Assembly: GCF_022271435.1 (NCBI RefSeq)
Contig: NZ_JAFIQY010000003.1
Span: forward strand, 1-64,000
Direction: 5' to 3'
Length of the DNA: 64,000 bases
From: Streptomyces monomycini
GTDB lineage: Bacteria > Actinomycetota > Actinomycetes > Streptomycetales > Streptomycetaceae
The notes beneath the pieces are model-generated. The model did no database searches. It had not been told where the DNA came from and was given only the letters and a program-made list of their open reading frames with translations. The position numbers and the translations under genes were made by a program. Each line of letters starts with the position of its first letter. Positions within the stretch are counted from its first letter, which is position 1. Positions 44,943 through 51,917 of the stretch are shown piece by piece.

Positions 44943-45692
44943 ATGTACACAACCCGACAGGGAAAACGCGCGTTCGTGGTGGCCGCGGCGGCTGCCGTAC
45001 TGGCGCTGCCGGTCGGTTCCGCGGCCCTGGCGGCCGAACCCGTACCGAGCAGCAGCGTGGGCGGCAAGGCCGGGCCGAGCGCGCCGGCGGGCTATCGGAT
45101 CACCACGGAACTGCCGGAACGGATTTCCGTCGACAACCGCAGCGGAAAGACCGAACTGACCGCCAAGGTCACCAACAAGGGGACCACCACCACCGGTGCC
45201 GTACGGCTGACGGTCGCCGGTTTCCAGGGACTGACGGTCGACAACGTGGCCGGATGCTCGAAGGTGCCCGAGGCGCGTCTTCCGAAGGGCTCGAACAGCG
45301 CGTACTCGTGTGCCGTCGACTCGTTGGCGAGCGGAAAGAGCCGTACGTTCGATGTCACCGCGCATTTCGATCTGAACCGGCAGGGGCAGATCTGTCTGCC
45401 GGTGACACTGGGAAACACGGAGACCTTGCTGTGGCAGCAGGGACCGGTCAATTTCGGCACCCGGAACCCGGTGTCCGACGCGCCGGACACCCCGCTGATG
45501 CTCAACACCGTCAACGTGCCGGCCGGCTCGTCGGCCGCCACCCCGGCCCCGTCGGAGTCGGCGGCCCCTGAGCAGCGGCTGCCCGAGACCGGCCCGCCGT
45601 CGGTCCTGCCGCTGGCGGGCGCCGCCGCCGGCCTGCTGCTCCTCGGCGGCGCCGGGGTGTGGATCACCACCCGCAGGTCGTCCCACAGGTGA
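44943..45692 (+). CDS. LPXTG-anchored cell-surface protein
   Basis: 249 residues. ATG 44943 with AGGGGGG 8 nt upstream. Sec signal peptide (FVVAAAAAVLALPVGSAALA, cleavage near residue 31); a beta-rich Ig/DUF11-like domain (ISVDNRSGKTELTAKVTNKG... SCAVDSLASGKSRTFDV) with cysteines at GCSKVP, YSCAV and ICLPV. A Ser/Pro linker leads to a sortase signal LPETG (213-217), a hydrophobic helix and a TTRRSSHR tail. A sortase would link it to the wall; no sortase gene is in the window. The surrounding genes are permeases and a divergent Ser/Thr kinase. A 15-bp tandem repeat follows the stop codon. Confidence 0.88.
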   Translation: MYTTRQGKRAFVVAAAAAVLALPVGSAALAAEPVPSSSVGGKAGPSAPAGYRITTELPERISVDNRSGKTELTAKVTNKGTTTTGAVRLTVAGFQGLTVDNVAGCSKVPEARLPKGSNSAYSCAVDSLASGKSRTFDVTAHFDLNRQGQICLPVTLGNTETLLWQQGPVNFGTRNPVSDAPDTPLMLNTVNVPAGSSAATPAPSESAAPEQRLPETGPPSVLPLAGAAAGLLLLGGAGVWITTRRSSHR

Positions 45693-45705
45693 CCTCGGGC
45701 CGTAC

Positions 45706-45840
45706 GGGCACGAGTCGCACGGGTTCGGGTCGCACGGGTTCGGGTCGCACGGGTTCGGGTCGCACGGGTTCGGGTCGCACGGGTTCGGGTCGCACGGGTT
45801 CGGGTCGCACGGGTTCGGGTCGTACGGGTTCGGGTCGTAC
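45706..45840. repeat. 15-bp tandem repeat array after the LPXTG gene
   Basis: Eight copies of GGGTTCGGGTCGCAC at exact 15-bp spacing from 45721 to 45840; the last two have GTAC in place of GCAC. A degenerate ninth copy precedes them (45706-45720). The array lies outside any supported gene, 28 nt beyond the stop codon. Confidence 0.95.
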
Positions 45841-45888
45841 CGAACGCGCGGCCCGTACACGCGGGCCGTACATTCCCGGAACGCCGCC

Positions 45889-45927
45889 GGGCCCCGTACC
45901 GCCACGCGAGGTGGTGGTGCGGGGCCC
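45889..45927. terminator. Bidirectional terminator before bioY
   Basis: 17-bp stem GGGCCCCGTACCGCCAC / GTGGTGGTGCGGGGCCC with two mismatches and a 5-nt loop, between convergent genes. A smaller hairpin (CGGCCCG / CGGGCCG, 45849-45868) lies just before it. Confidence 0.65.
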
Positions 45928-45963
45928 GGTCCGGTTCCGTACGGAAGGACGGCGCGCGCGGGG

Positions 45964-46563
45964 TCAGCCGCGGCGGCCGAGCAGCTTCCACGCGGTGGGC
46001 AGCGCGCCCATCGCCAGCGCGGCCTTGAGGGCGTCGCCGATCAGGAAGGGGACGAGACCGGTCGCGACGGTCTGGCCGAGCGACATGCCGGTGCTCAGCG
46101 CGAGGAAGGGCACGCCGACCGCGTAGATCAGGGCCGTGCCGACCGCCATCGTGCCGACCGTGCGCAGCGGGCCGCGGTCGCCGCCGCGGCGGGCCAGCGC
46201 GCCCACCGCGGTGGAGGCGAGGAGCATGCCGAGGACGTAGCCGAAGGTCGCGCCGCCCGCGCCGGCCGCGCCGCCCGCGAACCAGGGCAGGCCCGCCATG
46301 CCGAGCAGCGCGTACAGCGCGAGGGAGGCGAAGCCGCGGCCCGCGCCGAGCGAGGCGCCGACGAGCAGGGCGGCGAAGGTCTGGCCGGTGACCGGGACCG
46401 GGGAGCCGGGGACCGGGAGGGCGATCTGCGCGGCGATGCCGGTGAGCGCGGCGCCGCCGACGACCAGTGCGGCGTCGCGGACGCGGGCGCGGGTGGCGCC
46501 TGCTGCGGGCAGCAGATCGGCGAGGACCGCACCGGGCCTGGTGGTTGCGTCGGCAGTGCTCAT
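45964..46563 (-). CDS. bioY: Biotin transporter BioY
   Basis: 199 residues, ATG 46563 with GGAG 5 nt upstream. Six hydrophobic segments; the BioY features are PVPGSPVPVTGQTFAALLVGASLG and the Gly/Ala-rich GGATFGYVLGMLLAS. It is the substrate-binding S component of an ECF-type transporter for biotin. No bioM/bioN energy-coupling genes are adjacent, so it acts alone or with a shared module. Confidence 0.92.
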   Translation of the reverse strand: MSTADATTRPGAVLADLLPAAGATRARVRDAALVVGGAALTGIAAQIALPVPGSPVPVTGQTFAALLVGASLGAGRGFASLALYALLGMAGLPWFAGGAAGAGGATFGYVLGMLLASTAVGALARRGGDRGPLRTVGTMAVGTALIYAVGVPFLALSTGMSLGQTVATGLVPFLIGDALKAALAMGALPTAWKLLGRRG

Positions 46564-46874
46564 CGGAACTCCGCGGGGTGTGAGGTGGAGCGGGGACAGG
46601 GTGGGACGCGATGACGTTAGTCCAGCGCCCCGGAGCCGATCATCGTGTGGCGGCGACAAAGGCGCAATGGTGTCCTTGGAGACTTCCGTACAACACCCCG
46701 CCCCCGGGGCCGAACCGCCTCGTCAGCGGTCTTCGCAGGTCACGTGATGCTCGTCACGGCCCGCGCCCCGGACGGGTGCGCATTTTGTGGTAGCGCGCGG
46801 CGGGCGGGGAAACTGAGGGGACAACGCGGAACCCTGTGGGGTTCCCCCAAAGACCTTTGCGAGAGTACGAGCCC
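46564..46874. other. bioY / permease 2 intergenic region
   Basis: 311 nt between divergent genes. It contains the palindrome TCACGTGA (46740-46747) and a hairpin GGAACCC / GGGTTCC (46828-46845) in the permease leader, about 30 nt before the start codon. No coding frame is convincing. Confidence 0.4.
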
Positions 46875-48287
46875 ATGCACGACGCACCCACCGCCACCGG
46901 AACGCCTCCGCCGGGCGATGGCGCCGGCGGGCGAGAGCCGCTGTCCGCCGGGCTCAAGCAGCGCCACCTGACCATGCTCGGACTGGGCGGGGTGATCGGC
47001 GCGGGCCTGTTCGTGGGCTCCGGCGCGGGCATCGCGGTGGCCGGCCCCGGCATCGTCATCTCCTATCTGATCGCGGGCGCGCTGGCCATGCTGATCATGC
47101 GGATGCTCGGCGAGATGTCCTCGGCGATGCCCGCGTCCGGCGCCTTCTCGGTGCACGCGGAGCGCGCGCTGGGCCGCTGGGCCGGCTTCAGCGTGGGCTG
47201 GCTGTACTGGTTCCTGTTGGTGGTGGTGCTGGCGGTGGAGGCCACCGGCGCGGCGCAGATCGCCAACGGATGGGTGCCCGCGGTCCCGCAGTGGGGCTGG
47301 GTGCTGATCTTCATGCTGGTGTTCACGGCCGCCAACCTCACCGCGGTCAAGAGCTTCGGCGAGTTCGAGTTCTGGTTCGCGACGCTGAAGGTCGCCGCGA
47401 TCGTGCTGTTCCTGGTGCTCAGCCTGCTCGCGATCTTCGGCGTGCTGCCGGACACCGAGGCGGTCGGGCTGGCCAACCTCACCGGGCAGGGCGGCTTCCT
47501 GCCCAACGGCTGGCAGGGTGTGATCTCCGGTGTGCTGGCCGTCGCGTTCGCCTTCGGCGGCCTGGAGGTCGTGACCATCGCCGCGGCCGAGTCCGACGAC
47601 CCGGCGCGCAACGTGGCGCGCGCGGTGCGCAGCGCGGTGTGGCGCATCCTCTTCTTCTACGTGGGCTCGATGCTGGTCGTCGTGACGCTGCTGCCCTGGT
47701 CGTCGATGCAGCCGGGCAAGAGTCCGTACGTCGCGGTGCTGGACAGCATCGGTGTGCCGGGCGCGGGCCAGATCATGAACGTGGTGGTCTTCGTGGCGCT
47801 GCTCTCGGCGCTCAACGCCAACCTCTACGGGTCCTCGCGGATGGTCTTCTCGCTGGCCGAGCGGGGCGAGGCGCCGCGCTCGCTACTGAAGGTGACGGCG
47901 GGCGGGGTGCCGCGCCGGGCGGTGCTGTCCTCGGTGGCCTTCGGCTTCGTCTCGGTGCTGCTCAATCTGCTGTGGCCGGACACGGTCTTCCTCTACATGC
48001 TGAACGCGGTCGGCGCGGTGCTGCTGTTCGTCTGGGCGCTGATCGCGCTGTCGCAGCTGCGGTTGCGGCGGCAGATCGAGCGGACGGCGCCGGAGAAGCT
48101 GACCCTGCGCATGTGGGCCTTCCCGTATCTGACCTGGACGGCGCTGGCGGCCATGGTGGCGGTACTGGTGCTGATGCTCACCGACGACGGAGCCCGGCCG
48201 CAGCTGCTGTGGTCGGCCGCGGCGACCGGTGCGGTGCTGGCGGTCGCGGGGCTGCGGGAGCTGCGGCTGCGGCGGTCCGGCCGCTGA
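46875..48287 (+). CDS. Amino acid permease (APC superfamily), paralogue 2
   Basis: 470 residues. ATG 46875 (MHDAPTATGTPPPGDG) with GAGAG about 9 nt upstream. Twelve membrane segments; GLKQRHLTMLGLGGVIGAGLF and GEFEFWFATLKVAAI are the same AAT-group signatures as in the genes at 41733 and 48576. The C-terminus is short and basic (RELRLRRSGR). A GTG at 46836 is in frame but has no ribosome-binding site and lies in a hairpin. Substrate unknown. Confidence 0.92.
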   Translation: MHDAPTATGTPPPGDGAGGREPLSAGLKQRHLTMLGLGGVIGAGLFVGSGAGIAVAGPGIVISYLIAGALAMLIMRMLGEMSSAMPASGAFSVHAERALGRWAGFSVGWLYWFLLVVVLAVEATGAAQIANGWVPAVPQWGWVLIFMLVFTAANLTAVKSFGEFEFWFATLKVAAIVLFLVLSLLAIFGVLPDTEAVGLANLTGQGGFLPNGWQGVISGVLAVAFAFGGLEVVTIAAAESDDPARNVARAVRSAVWRILFFYVGSMLVVVTLLPWSSMQPGKSPYVAVLDSIGVPGAGQIMNVVVFVALLSALNANLYGSSRMVFSLAERGEAPRSLLKVTAGGVPRRAVLSSVAFGFVSVLLNLLWPDTVFLYMLNAVGAVLLFVWALIALSQLRLRRQIERTAPEKLTLRMWAFPYLTWTALAAMVAVLVLMLTDDGARPQLLWSAAATGAVLAVAGLRELRLRRSGR

Positions 48288-48300
48288 CGGGCGTGCGCGG

Positions 48301-48375
48301 CCCTCGCGGGAGCCGGGCGACCGGCCCCCGCGGAAACCGGGACGACCGCCCTCGCGGGAGCCGGGCAATCGGCCG
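48301..48375. repeat. Three imperfect ~25-bp repeats downstream of permease 2
   Basis: CCCTCGCGGGAGCCGGGCGA, a diverged CCCCGCGGAAACCGGGACGA and CCCTCGCGGGAGCCGGGCAA follow one another. Each holds a CGCGG core. They lie between permeases 2 and 3 and may form RNA secondary structure. The rest of 48288-48575 holds only the dyad at 48422-48435. Confidence 0.5.
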
Positions 48376-48421
48376 GAATCGGCCGCCCCACTTCCGCTCC
48401 GCGAACACCCGGGGTCACGTC

Positions 48422-48435
48422 TCACAACGGTGTGA
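48422..48435. promoter_or_regulatory. TCACA-N4-TGTGA dyad upstream of permease 3
   Basis: Perfect inverted repeat TCACA-ACGG-TGTGA, 140 nt before the permease 3 start. The same half-sites with the same spacing occur at 57869-57882. Regulator unknown. Confidence 0.35.
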
Positions 48436-48575
48436 ATACGACCGGTCACGATCACGTCTGAATACCGAACAACTGCTGCACGACTGTTGCCCTCAGCGGA
48501 CACAGACACTCAAACTGAGCGCGTTTTCACCGTCGATCGTCTCGCTCGCTCTCACTTAATGGGACAGGTACGACC

Positions 48576-50042
48576 ATGAATCGGACACCTTCGTCCACCA
48601 CGCCCGAGCGCGAGCGGACCGGCCAGGTCCCGGGCGCGGACGGCACCGGCAGCGCGGCGGACCCGGGCACCGGCGCCCCGCTGTCCAACGGACTCAAGCA
48701 GCGCCATCTGTCGATGATCGCCCTCGGCGGTGTGATCGGCGCCGGGCTGTTCGTCGGCTCCAAGGAAGGCATCGCGGCGGCCGGTCCCTCGATCGTGCTC
48801 GCCTACGCCGTCTCCGGCTGCCTGGTCATGCTGGTGATGCGGATGCTCGGCGAGATGGCGGCGGCCAGCCCCGCCTCCGGCTCGTTCTCCGTGCACGCGG
48901 GGCGCTCGATCGGCCCGTGGGCGGGTCTGACCACCGGCTGGATGTTCACCGCGCAGCTGTGTGTGGCGGTGGCCGCCGAGGCGATCGGCGCCGCCGGGAT
49001 CATGACCGGCTGGTTCCCCGACACGCAGCCCTGGATGTGGGTGCTGCTGTTCATGGTGGTCTTCTGCGGCGCCAACCTCGCGGCGGTCAGCAACTTCGGC
49101 GAGTTCGAGTTCTGGTTCGCGGCCCTGAAGATCACCGCGATCGGCATCTTCCTCGTCCTGGGCCTGCTGGCCATCTTCGGCGTGCTGCCCGGCACCTCCG
49201 CCCCCGGCGTCGCCCATCTGACCGGCGACGGCGGCTTCCTGCCCAACGGCTCGGACGGCCTGGTCATCGGCCTGCTGGCGTCCGTCTTCGCCTACGGCGG
49301 CCTGGAGACGGTGACGATCGCCGCCGCCGAGTCCAAGGACCCGGTGCGCGGTGTGGCCCGCGCCGTGCGCACCGCGATGTGGCGGATCGCCCTGTTCTAC
49401 GTCGGCTCGATGGCGGTCATCATCACCGTCATCCCCTGGAACAACGCGGACATCGCCAAGAACGGCCCGTACGTCGCCGTCCTGGACTACCTGGACATCC
49501 CGGCGGCCGGGCAGATCATGAACGTCGTCATCCTGATCGCGCTGCTGTCCGCGATGAACGCCAACATCTACGGCTCCTCCCGGATGGCGCACTCCCTCTC
49601 CGCCCGCGGCCAGGGCCCGCGCTTCCTGCGCACCGTCAGCGGCGGCGTGCCGCGCCGTGCGGTGATCCTCTGCTCCGCCTTCGGGTTCCTCGCGGTGCTG
49701 TTCAGCTACTGGTGGCCGGAGACCGTCTTCCAGTGGCTGCTCAACATGGTGGGCGCGGCGATCCTGGTCGTGTGGGGCTTCATCGCCGTCGCCCAGCTGC
49801 GGATGCGCCGCCGGCTGGAGCGCGAGGAGCCCGGGAAGCTGGTCGTGCGGATGTGGCTCTTCCCGGTGCTGACGTGGGTCGCGCTGGCCGGGGTGGTGGC
49901 GGTGCTGCTGCTGATGCTGCGGGACGAGAACCAGCGCGTCCAGCTCTACTTCACCGGCGGGTTCGCGGTGGTGCTCGTCGCCGTCGGTCTCGTCAAGCAG
50001 CGAATGGCGCGTCAAAAGGACGCCGGGCAAGCGGAGAAGTAA
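48576..50042 (+). CDS. Amino acid permease (APC superfamily), paralogue 3
   Basis: 488 residues. ATG 48576 with a weak CAGG upstream. A Ser/Thr/Gly-rich cytoplasmic head (1-~36) is followed by 12 membrane segments. Signatures GLKQRHLSMIALGGVIGAGLF and GEFEFWFAALKITAI group it with the other two paralogues; it differs in GSKEGIAAAGPS in place of GSGAGIA. Substrate unknown. A perfect 17-bp direct repeat begins at its stop codon. Confidence 0.92.
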   Translation: MNRTPSSTTPERERTGQVPGADGTGSAADPGTGAPLSNGLKQRHLSMIALGGVIGAGLFVGSKEGIAAAGPSIVLAYAVSGCLVMLVMRMLGEMAAASPASGSFSVHAGRSIGPWAGLTTGWMFTAQLCVAVAAEAIGAAGIMTGWFPDTQPWMWVLLFMVVFCGANLAAVSNFGEFEFWFAALKITAIGIFLVLGLLAIFGVLPGTSAPGVAHLTGDGGFLPNGSDGLVIGLLASVFAYGGLETVTIAAAESKDPVRGVARAVRTAMWRIALFYVGSMAVIITVIPWNNADIAKNGPYVAVLDYLDIPAAGQIMNVVILIALLSAMNANIYGSSRMAHSLSARGQGPRFLRTVSGGVPRRAVILCSAFGFLAVLFSYWWPETVFQWLLNMVGAAILVVWGFIAVAQLRMRRRLEREEPGKLVVRMWLFPVLTWVALAGVVAVLLLMLRDENQRVQLYFTGGFAVVLVAVGLVKQRMARQKDAGQAEK

Positions 50043-50088
50043 GGCTTACCTCACCAAAGCAGAAAGTGCGGTAAGGCTTACCTCACCA
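50040..50088. promoter_or_regulatory. Pair of iron-box-like direct repeats
   Basis: TAAGGCTTACCTCACCA occurs twice, identically, at 50040-50056 and 50072-50088 (32 bp apart, three helical turns). The second copy sits in GGTAAGGCTTACC, a 13-bp dyad. The right half resembles AGGCTnACCTAA of DmdR/IdeR iron boxes; the left half is poor. It lies before a terminator, not directly before a gene. Confidence 0.4.
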
Positions 50089-50107
50089 GAATGCGCCGCG
50101 CTTTTCC

Positions 50108-50157
50108 GGAGGCGGTGCCGGACCTCGGACCGGGGTCGGGCACCGCCTCCTTCTTTT
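50108..50157 (+). terminator. Rho-independent-type terminator after permease 3
   Basis: 12-bp stem GGAGGCGGTGCC / GGCACCGCCTCC followed directly by TTCTTTT, one of the few T-rich terminators in the window. Confidence 0.85.
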
Positions 50158-50202
50158 GGCCCAGACTCCGCCCCTAGCCAGGTTCGTGATCACTCATGCT
50201 GG

Positions 50203-50229
50203 TAGCGTGCAGTTGCAAGTCGATTGCAA
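50203..50229. promoter_or_regulatory. sodF promoter with Nur (nickel-responsive) box
   Basis: TTGCAA-GTCGA-TTGCAA (50213-50229) matches exactly the Nur box TTGCAA-N5-TTGCAA known from the S. coelicolor sodF promoter. TAGCGT at 50203-50208 is the likely -10, placing the box over the transcription start. Ni-bound Nur would block sodF. Confidence 0.85.
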
Positions 50230-50260
50230 TTAAAGGTCGTAAGCAGCTGGAGGGCTCGGC

Positions 50261-50902
50261 ATGGCCACCTACAATCTTCCGGAACTTCCGTACGACTACG
50301 CGGCGCTCGAACCCGTCATCAGCCCCGAGATCATCGAGCTGCATCACGACAAGCACCACGCCGCGTACGTCAAGGGCGCCAACGACACCCTGGAGCAGCT
50401 CGCCGAGGCGCGCGACAAGGACCAGTGGGGCTCCATCAACGGCCTGGAGAAGAACCTCGCGTTCCACCTCTCCGGCCACATCCTGCACAGCATCTACTGG
50501 CACAACATGACCGGTGACGGCGGCGGCGAGCCGCTGGAGAAGGACGGCGTGGGCGAGCTGGCGGACGCCATCGCGGAGAACTTCGGCTCGTACGCCAAGT
50601 TCAAGGCCCAGCTGACCAAGGCCGCGGCCACCACCCAGGGCTCCGGCTGGGGCGTCCTGGCCTACGAGCCGATCACCGGCCGCCTGATCGTCGAGCAGAT
50701 CTACGACCACCAGGGCAACGTCGGCCAGGGCTCGGTGCCGATCCTGGTCTTCGACGCCTGGGAGCACGCCTTCTACCTGCAGTACAAGAACCAGAAGGTG
50801 GACTTCATCGAGGCGATGTGGCGCGTCGTCAACTGGCAGGACGTCGCCAAGCGCTACGCGGCCGCCAAGGAGCGCTCCAACGTGCTGCTGATCGCTCCCT
50901 GA
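50261..50902 (+). CDS. sodF: Superoxide dismutase, Fe-type
   Basis: 213 residues. The metal ligands expected for Fe/Mn SOD are H28 (ELHHDKHH), H76 (LHSIYW), D165 and H169 ([11 protein letters not shown]). ATG 50261 with GGAGGG 6 nt upstream. It converts superoxide to H2O2 and O2 in the cytoplasm. The adjacent Nur box indicates repression when nickel is plentiful, when the Ni-SOD (SodN, encoded elsewhere) takes over; this is the established Streptomyces switch. The metal specificity (Fe versus Fe/Zn) rests on the family and this regulation. Confidence 0.95.
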   Translation: MATYNLPELPYDYAALEPVISPEIIELHHDKHHAAYVKGANDTLEQLAEARDKDQWGSINGLEKNLAFHLSGHILHSIYWHNMTGDGGGEPLEKDGVGELADAIAENFGSYAKFKAQLTKAAATTQGSGWGVLAYEPITGRLIVEQIYDHQGNVGQGSVPILVFDAWEHAFYLQYKNQKVDFIEAMWRVVNWQDVAKRYAAAKERSNVLLIAP

Positions 50903-50982
50903 TCCCCGCGCCCCGCGGCGCACCGGTGAGCGTCCTGCCTCGTGATCGTCTTCTCAACCTTCACCCGGCAGGCGGAAGAAGG

Positions 50983-51019
50983 AAGGACCCCCGTGAGGAC
51001 ATGACTCATGGGGGTTCTT
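50983..51019 (+). terminator. Terminator after sodF
   Basis: 15-bp stem AAGGACCCCCGTGAG / CTCATGGGGGTTCTT with G-T pairs and a 7-nt loop. Confidence 0.7.
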
Positions 51020-51025
51020 CTGTAC

Positions 51026-51077
51026 GGGCCCGGGGTGCTTCCGACCGGGCCCGGGGTTCGCGCGCGGGCCCGGGGTG
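51026..51077. repeat. Triplicate GGGCCCGGGGT motif
   Basis: GGGCCCGGGGT occurs at 51026, 51047 and 51067, about 20 bp apart, between sodF and the convergent DsbA-like gene. Each copy includes the palindrome GGGCCC. Confidence 0.6.
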
Positions 51078-51137
51078 TTCTTGCGCGTGGGGCGGCGGGT
51101 TTCCCGCGTCCGTACGCGATGCCGCCGCCCCCGCGGC

Positions 51138-51794
51138 TCAGTCGAAGACCGGCCCCTGCGTCCGCGTCCGCTTGATCTCGTAGAAGCCCGGGACGGACGC
51201 GACCATCAGCGTGCCGTCCCACAGCTGCGCGGCCTGCTCGCCCTTCGGGGCCGGGGTGACGACCGGGCCGAAGAAGGCGATCGGCTCACCGTCCGCGCCG
51301 GGCACGGCGATGACCGGGGTGCCGACCTCCTGGCCCACCAGGTCGATGCCCGCCTTGTGCGAGGCGCGCAGCTCCTTGTCGTACGCGTCGGTGTCCGCCG
51401 CGTCGGCCAGCCCGGCGGGCAGCCCGGCCTCCTTCAGGGCGGCCACGATCGTCTCCTTCGTACGCGGCAGGCCCTGGTGGTGGAAACGGGTGCCGAGCGC
51501 CGTGTAGAGGCGGGCCAGCGCTTCTTGCCCGTGCTCCCGCTCGGCGGCGACGCACACCCGCACCGGCGCCCACACCGCGCCGCCGGGACGGTTCTTCTCC
51601 CGGTACTCCTCGGGCAGCTCGTCGAGCTTGTCCTCGTTCAGCACGCCGAGGCTCATCACGTGCCAGCGCACGTCCACCGGGCGCACCCGCTCCACCTCCA
51701 GCATCCAGCGGGAGGTCAGCCAGGCCCACGGGCAGGACGGGTCGAACCAGAAATCGGCCGGGGTCCGGCCGGTTGCGGCAGCGGTCTCGGACAC
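51138..51794 (-). CDS. DsbA-family thioredoxin-fold protein (Rv2466c-like)
   Basis: 218 residues, GTG 51794 with GAGGAG 6 nt upstream. The start DFWFDPSCPWAWLTSRWMLE and the later VGTPVIAV match the actinobacterial Rv2466c-type group of mycothiol-dependent thioredoxin-fold reductases. The active site reads CPWA (C21, A24): the resolving Cys of the Mycobacterium CPWC is Ala, implying a single-Cys mechanism through mycothiol. There is no signal peptide, so it is cytoplasmic. Divergent from pepN. Confidence 0.85.
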   Translation of the reverse strand: MSETAAATGRTPADFWFDPSCPWAWLTSRWMLEVERVRPVDVRWHVMSLGVLNEDKLDELPEEYREKNRPGGAVWAPVRVCVAAEREHGQEALARLYTALGTRFHHQGLPRTKETIVAALKEAGLPAGLADAADTDAYDKELRASHKAGIDLVGQEVGTPVIAVPGADGEPIAFFGPVVTPAPKGEQAAQLWDGTLMVASVPGFYEIKRTRTQGPVFD

Positions 51795-51917
51795 GGTTGC
51801 TCCTCGAACGTTCGGGTCGGTGGCCGGCCGGCGGACCGGCCACCGGATTCAACCGGGGTGCGGCGTGCCATGATTCCCAGTGTTCGACATACGAGACGAG
51901 GACGAGGGAGTCACGTC

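Noticed and set aside
45659..46126. Frames through the 15-bp array, (TGSGR)n on plus and (PVRPE)n/(CDPNP)n on minus
   Set aside because: The frames exist only because the unit is a multiple of three. They lack ribosome-binding sites and conserved flanking sequence; the plus frame overlaps the LPETG gene end.
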